From Enemella dayhoffiae (lineage in GTDB: Bacteria; Actinomycetota; Actinomycetes; Propionibacteriales; Propionibacteriaceae), in contig NZ_NMVQ01000012.1 in the NCBI RefSeq assembly GCF_002250625.1, positions 340,695-404,694 of the forward strand: 64,000 nucleotides of DNA, written 5' to 3'. Each line of letters opens with the position of its first letter. The stretch's first letter is position 1. The notes below the pieces were generated by a model. That model was given only the letters and a program-made list of their open reading frames with translations, did no database searches and was not told where the DNA came from. Below, piece after piece: positions 61,662-64,000 of this stretch. The position numbers and the translations under genes are program-made.

Positions 61662-62077
61662 TCACCGTCGACACGCCATCGCCGCGCATCGTCACGCCAT
61701 GGAGCGCGTCGGCGATCTCCATGGTCAACGGGTCATGCGTACGCACCGACAGGCTCAGGGCCAGCGGTTTGATCTCCTTGCCCAGCAGCCACGGAATCCG
61801 GTCCCGATCCCTCCCGTTGCCCGGCAGGTCGGAGTTCAGCACCGGCGCAACGGGATGGATCGATGTCGGTCACCGTGGCCGTGTTGGCCGCCACCGCCAT
61901 GTCCGTCGCCAGGGCGACGTTGGTGCGCTCGGTCAGCTCATAGAGGAACGCCGCGTCGTTGAACCGGTCGGCCAACGAGTCGACCGCCTGACCGATCCCG
62001 GCGATCTGGGCGGCGGCCTGGGTGGCCTTGGCGTACAGGTAGGCGAGTCCGTGACGGAACACGCCTTCGGGGGCCAT
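61639..62077 (-). pseudogene. Broken gene of unknown family
   Basis: One frame (from an ATG at 62077) reads GVFRHGLAYLYAKATQAAAQ, AGIGQAVDSLADRFNDAAF, LYELTERTNVALATDMAVAA and breaks at TDIDPS near 61850. Another frame continues with [59 protein letters not shown] and a stop at 61639. One extra C in a TCCC run explains the shift. The 5' side joins an IS256 remnant, so the gene may also be truncated. Family not recognised. Confidence 0.55.
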
Positions 62078-62141
62078 AGGGCTCGATCGGCCGGGCATGT
62101 GCCTGCCCGAACCCCACCGCGGGGCCACATGGTCTTGGGGT

Positions 62142-62295
62142 GATGCTCATCAGGTTCGCGGCGCAGTGGGTGCGGCACCGCTGCCAGCTCGCGCCGGGCA
62201 GGTTCGCCGCCATCGCCTCCCGCAGCCCGACGTGGGCATCGGAGGTCACCAGCCGGACCCCGGTCAGTCTGCGGGCCAGCAGATCAGCGAGCCCG
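62142..62295 (-). pseudogene. IS256-family transposase remnant
   Basis: The minus-strand frame reads LTGVRLVTSDAHVGLREAM, AANLPGASWQRCRTHCAANL and MSITPR, the conserved region of IS256/Mutator-type transposases around the second catalytic Asp (VTSDAH) and the Cys/His motif. About 50 of some 400 residues are left. Confidence 0.75.
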
Positions 62296-62414
62296 ACGCG
62301 GTCACCGTCATGGAGCCTTTCCATGTCATCCGGTTAGCCGGCGACGCTTTGGACCGCTGCCGCCGCCGGGTCCAGCAGGACCTGCACGGCCACGGCGGGC
62401 AGGAAAGGAGCTGA
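62290..62414 (+). pseudogene. ISL3-family transposase remnant
   Basis: The plus-strand frame reads DAVTVMEPFHVIRLAGDALD, RCRRRVQQDLHGHGGQERS then a stop, matching the middle of ISL3 transposases (the D-P-F-H-V region). It abuts the IS256 remnant head to head. The rest of 62415-62554 holds no gene that I can see. Confidence 0.7.
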
Positions 62415-62554
62415 TGACCGCCGTCACCGCATCCGTGAGCGACGGCGTCCCCGGCCCTTGACACCCTGGATTGCGAAGAGCCACTTTGCCCCTGGGTTTC
62501 AGAGGTACGGCAAAGCGTTCCGTATTGAGCCGGACGAGGTCTAGGCGTTCTGGC

Positions 62555-63727
62555 CTAGCGGACTTGGCCGGCGGCTGCGGGGCCGATCCGCGGCTGTCGC
62601 ACGAGTTCCCACGTCAGGCGCAGGGCGCCGACCGCGGTGAGAGCCGTCAATACCGACCATGCGGGCATGGTCAGTGCTGGCAAGATGATGAGCAGGGATG
62701 CGGCCGCCACGAGAAGGCGGTCCGGCACGAGCTGATGGTGATCGCGCCATCGGTAGGCGACATCGGCGGCGTAGAACAGGCCCACCCCGCCACTGAGGGC
62801 GATGGCCGGCAGCAGCGGTAACGGGTCGAACACGTGCTCGAGCGCCGCGCTGGCGCCGAAGCCGAAGAAGGTGACCCCGGCGACCAGGGGAAGGTGGAGG
62901 TAGCTGTAGGCGTCGCGGGCCAGTCGGGCGCGTTCGGGCCCGTCGGCGTCTTCGAGGCGTTGCTCGGCGCCGGCGGTCAGACCGAAGTAGGCCCACCACA
63001 ACGAGGCGGCGATCAGGACTCCGAGGACGGCGGCGGCGAGCACGACCGGTTGCTCCAGGTGCTCGCTGGCCCCGGTGCCCAGCCCGACGACGGCTTCACC
63101 GAGCGCGATGATGATGATGTTGCCGTGGCGCTCGACGAAGTAGGAGGGCACCACCCGGAAAACCTCGACCCCGGCGACCAGGGGTCCGCCGAAGTCGATG
63201 ATGGCTGCACCGACCCAGAGCAGCTCTCGGTAGGGGGATGGGAAAGCGGCGGCGACGGCGATCAGGACTGGTGCGATGAGCAGGCTCGGGACCAGCCGCA
63301 GTAGGCCTGCACGGAGGTGTTCGTCGTCGTGGGAGGCGGCTACGACGAACAAGACCAGGTGGATGACACGGATGGCGAGCAGGGCAAGCCCGAAGACGAG
63401 GGCTCCGGTGCTGAACGCGGTCGGGAGTGCGCTTGCGGCCAGCAGCATCGCAGCCATGGCGGCGATGACCAGGCAGCGAAATACCACCCGATTCGTGGTG
63501 AAGGTGTTGGTGAGCCAGGTGTAGCAGACCCAGGCCCACCACACCGCCAGCAGGCCGAGCACACCATGACCGAATCCCCGCCACGAAACGTCGTCCCGCA
63601 CCAGCTCGGTCAGCTGCGCCATGGCGTACACGAACACCAGGTCGAAGAACAGCTCCAGGTTGCCCACCGACCCGCTGCCGCTGTCCCGCGCGTCGGCCCC
63701 GCTGCCCGGCTCAGAGCTCTCTGACAT
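62555..63727 (-). CDS. Low temperature requirement A (LtrA) family membrane protein
   Basis: 390 residues from the ATG at 63727, with AGGGG a little far upstream; an ATG at 63739 is the alternative. About ten helices. LtrA hallmarks: VGNLELFFDLVFVYAMAQL near the N-terminus, YFVERHGNIIIIALGEAVVG in the centre and LPLVAGVTFFGFGASAALEH later. The biochemical role of LtrA is unknown; it was named from cold-sensitive Listeria mutants. The ATG-proximal leader is Ser/Gly-rich. Confidence 0.92.
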   Translation of the reverse strand: MSESSEPGSGADARDSGSGSVGNLELFFDLVFVYAMAQLTELVRDDVSWRGFGHGVLGLLAVWWAWVCYTWLTNTFTTNRVVFRCLVIAAMAAMLLAASALPTAFSTGALVFGLALLAIRVIHLVLFVVAASHDDEHLRAGLLRLVPSLLIAPVLIAVAAAFPSPYRELLWVGAAIIDFGGPLVAGVEVFRVVPSYFVERHGNIIIIALGEAVVGLGTGASEHLEQPVVLAAAVLGVLIAASLWWAYFGLTAGAEQRLEDADGPERARLARDAYSYLHLPLVAGVTFFGFGASAALEHVFDPLPLLPAIALSGGVGLFYAADVAYRWRDHHQLVPDRLLVAAASLLIILPALTMPAWSVLTALTAVGALRLTWELVRQPRIGPAAAGQVR

Positions 63728-63837
63728 CCGCGAAATCATCCCCTTTCAAGCCCGGCAACTCCCACCCCCGAACCGACGGTGCTGCCGCGCTGTCCGGAGC
63801 GCTGCCCGGACTGGCCGGGCTGCGCCCTCGGGCAGGG

Positions 63838-64000
63838 TCACAGCATTTCTAGTGGTCGCGGTCCGCTCGGGGGCGGAAACGCACGGTCCAGAGCATCCAG
63901 GTCTTCGCGGGTCAGCTCCACGTCCAGTGCTGTGGCGTTGTCGCGCACGTGCTGCGGGCTGCTCGCCTTGGGGATCGTGCAGAGCGAGTCGCGGCGCAGC
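63838..64000 (-). CDS. Aldo-keto reductase, C-terminal end (cut by window edge)
   Basis: The minus-strand frame ending at TGA 63838-63840 reads LCTIPKASSPQHVRDNATAL, DVELTREDLDALDRAFPPPS, GPRPLEML. IPKASSPQHVRDNA is the cofactor-binding loop of AKR enzymes (Ser/Arg contacts to NADPH) and AFPPP is their typical end. The start and active site lie beyond the window. Confidence 0.8.
   Translation of the reverse strand, partial: LRRDSLCTIPKASSPQHVRDNATALDVELTREDLDALDRAFPPPSGPRPLEML

Overview
This window is GC-rich, uniformly actinobacterial DNA. The gene families point to an actinomycete, most likely in or near the Propionibacteriaceae (inference). They include mycothiol ligase mshC, the SCO1664/DUF3090/histidine-phosphatase trio, DUF2469, an F420-type nitroreductase, LGFP-repeat and VanW cell-wall proteins, and a b558-type sdhCAB. 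Many genes start at GTG or TTG, neighbours are often coupled by GTGA or ATGA overlaps, and several starts sit only 6-7 nt from a TANNNT box, as in leaderless actinobacterial genes.

Layout. 0-5.3 kb: two small membrane proteins, then hisE-hisG-PH-domain protein and mshC-AI-2E permease, all on the minus strand. 5.4-13.1 kb: a lipoprotein, the SCO1664/DUF3090/phosphatase trio, uppP, an aldo-keto reductase, an M20 peptidase and a zinc alcohol dehydrogenase. 13.2 kb: tRNA-Leu(GAG) with a strong terminator, then a decayed LPXTG surface-protein remnant. 13.8-22.6 kb: fumC, a His-rich DUF5134 protein, an acyltransferase-like membrane protein, a MarR-MFS pair with a clear operator, an LGFP-repeat amidase, and a membrane protein that ancestrally followed dprA.

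22.66-27.62 kb is a foreign insertion of about 5 kb between dprA and that membrane gene. It is bounded by 30-bp inverted repeats with a third internal copy, and by a 118-bp direct duplication of the dprA 3' end. It carries an XRE regulator, an NAD-dependent epimerase, a MarR gene with twin operators, a beheaded MFS gene, a WYL regulator-RidA divergent pair, a frameshifted DUF488 gene and an IS21 transposase fragment.

27.7-55.5 kb, read on the minus strand, is the conserved ftsY-ffh-rpsP-KH-rimM-trmD-rplS-lepB-rnhB-DUF2469-yraN-comM-dprA translation/secretion/competence locus. It is opened up by insertions: an esterase, VanW and a His/Pro-repeat protein, a five-gene oligopeptide ABC operon, an orphan paralogous solute-binding protein, a polysaccharide deacetylase, sdhCAB and a lipoprotein. 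55.6-60.0 kb: a very large secreted lamin-tail/metallophosphatase gene broken by one frameshift. 60.0-64.0 kb: a deazaflavin-type nitroreductase, a small membrane protein, a VOC protein, a graveyard of IS256/ISL3 remnants with a broken unknown gene, ltrA, and the 3' end of an aldo-keto reductase.

I saw no CRISPR array, no rRNA, no complete integrase and no intact defence system. The most novel structure is the 5-kb element with long target duplication and three shared 30-bp repeats. Next are the overrepresented GTACGCC/GGCGTAC word, which occurs in all reading frames, and the broken cell-surface genes.
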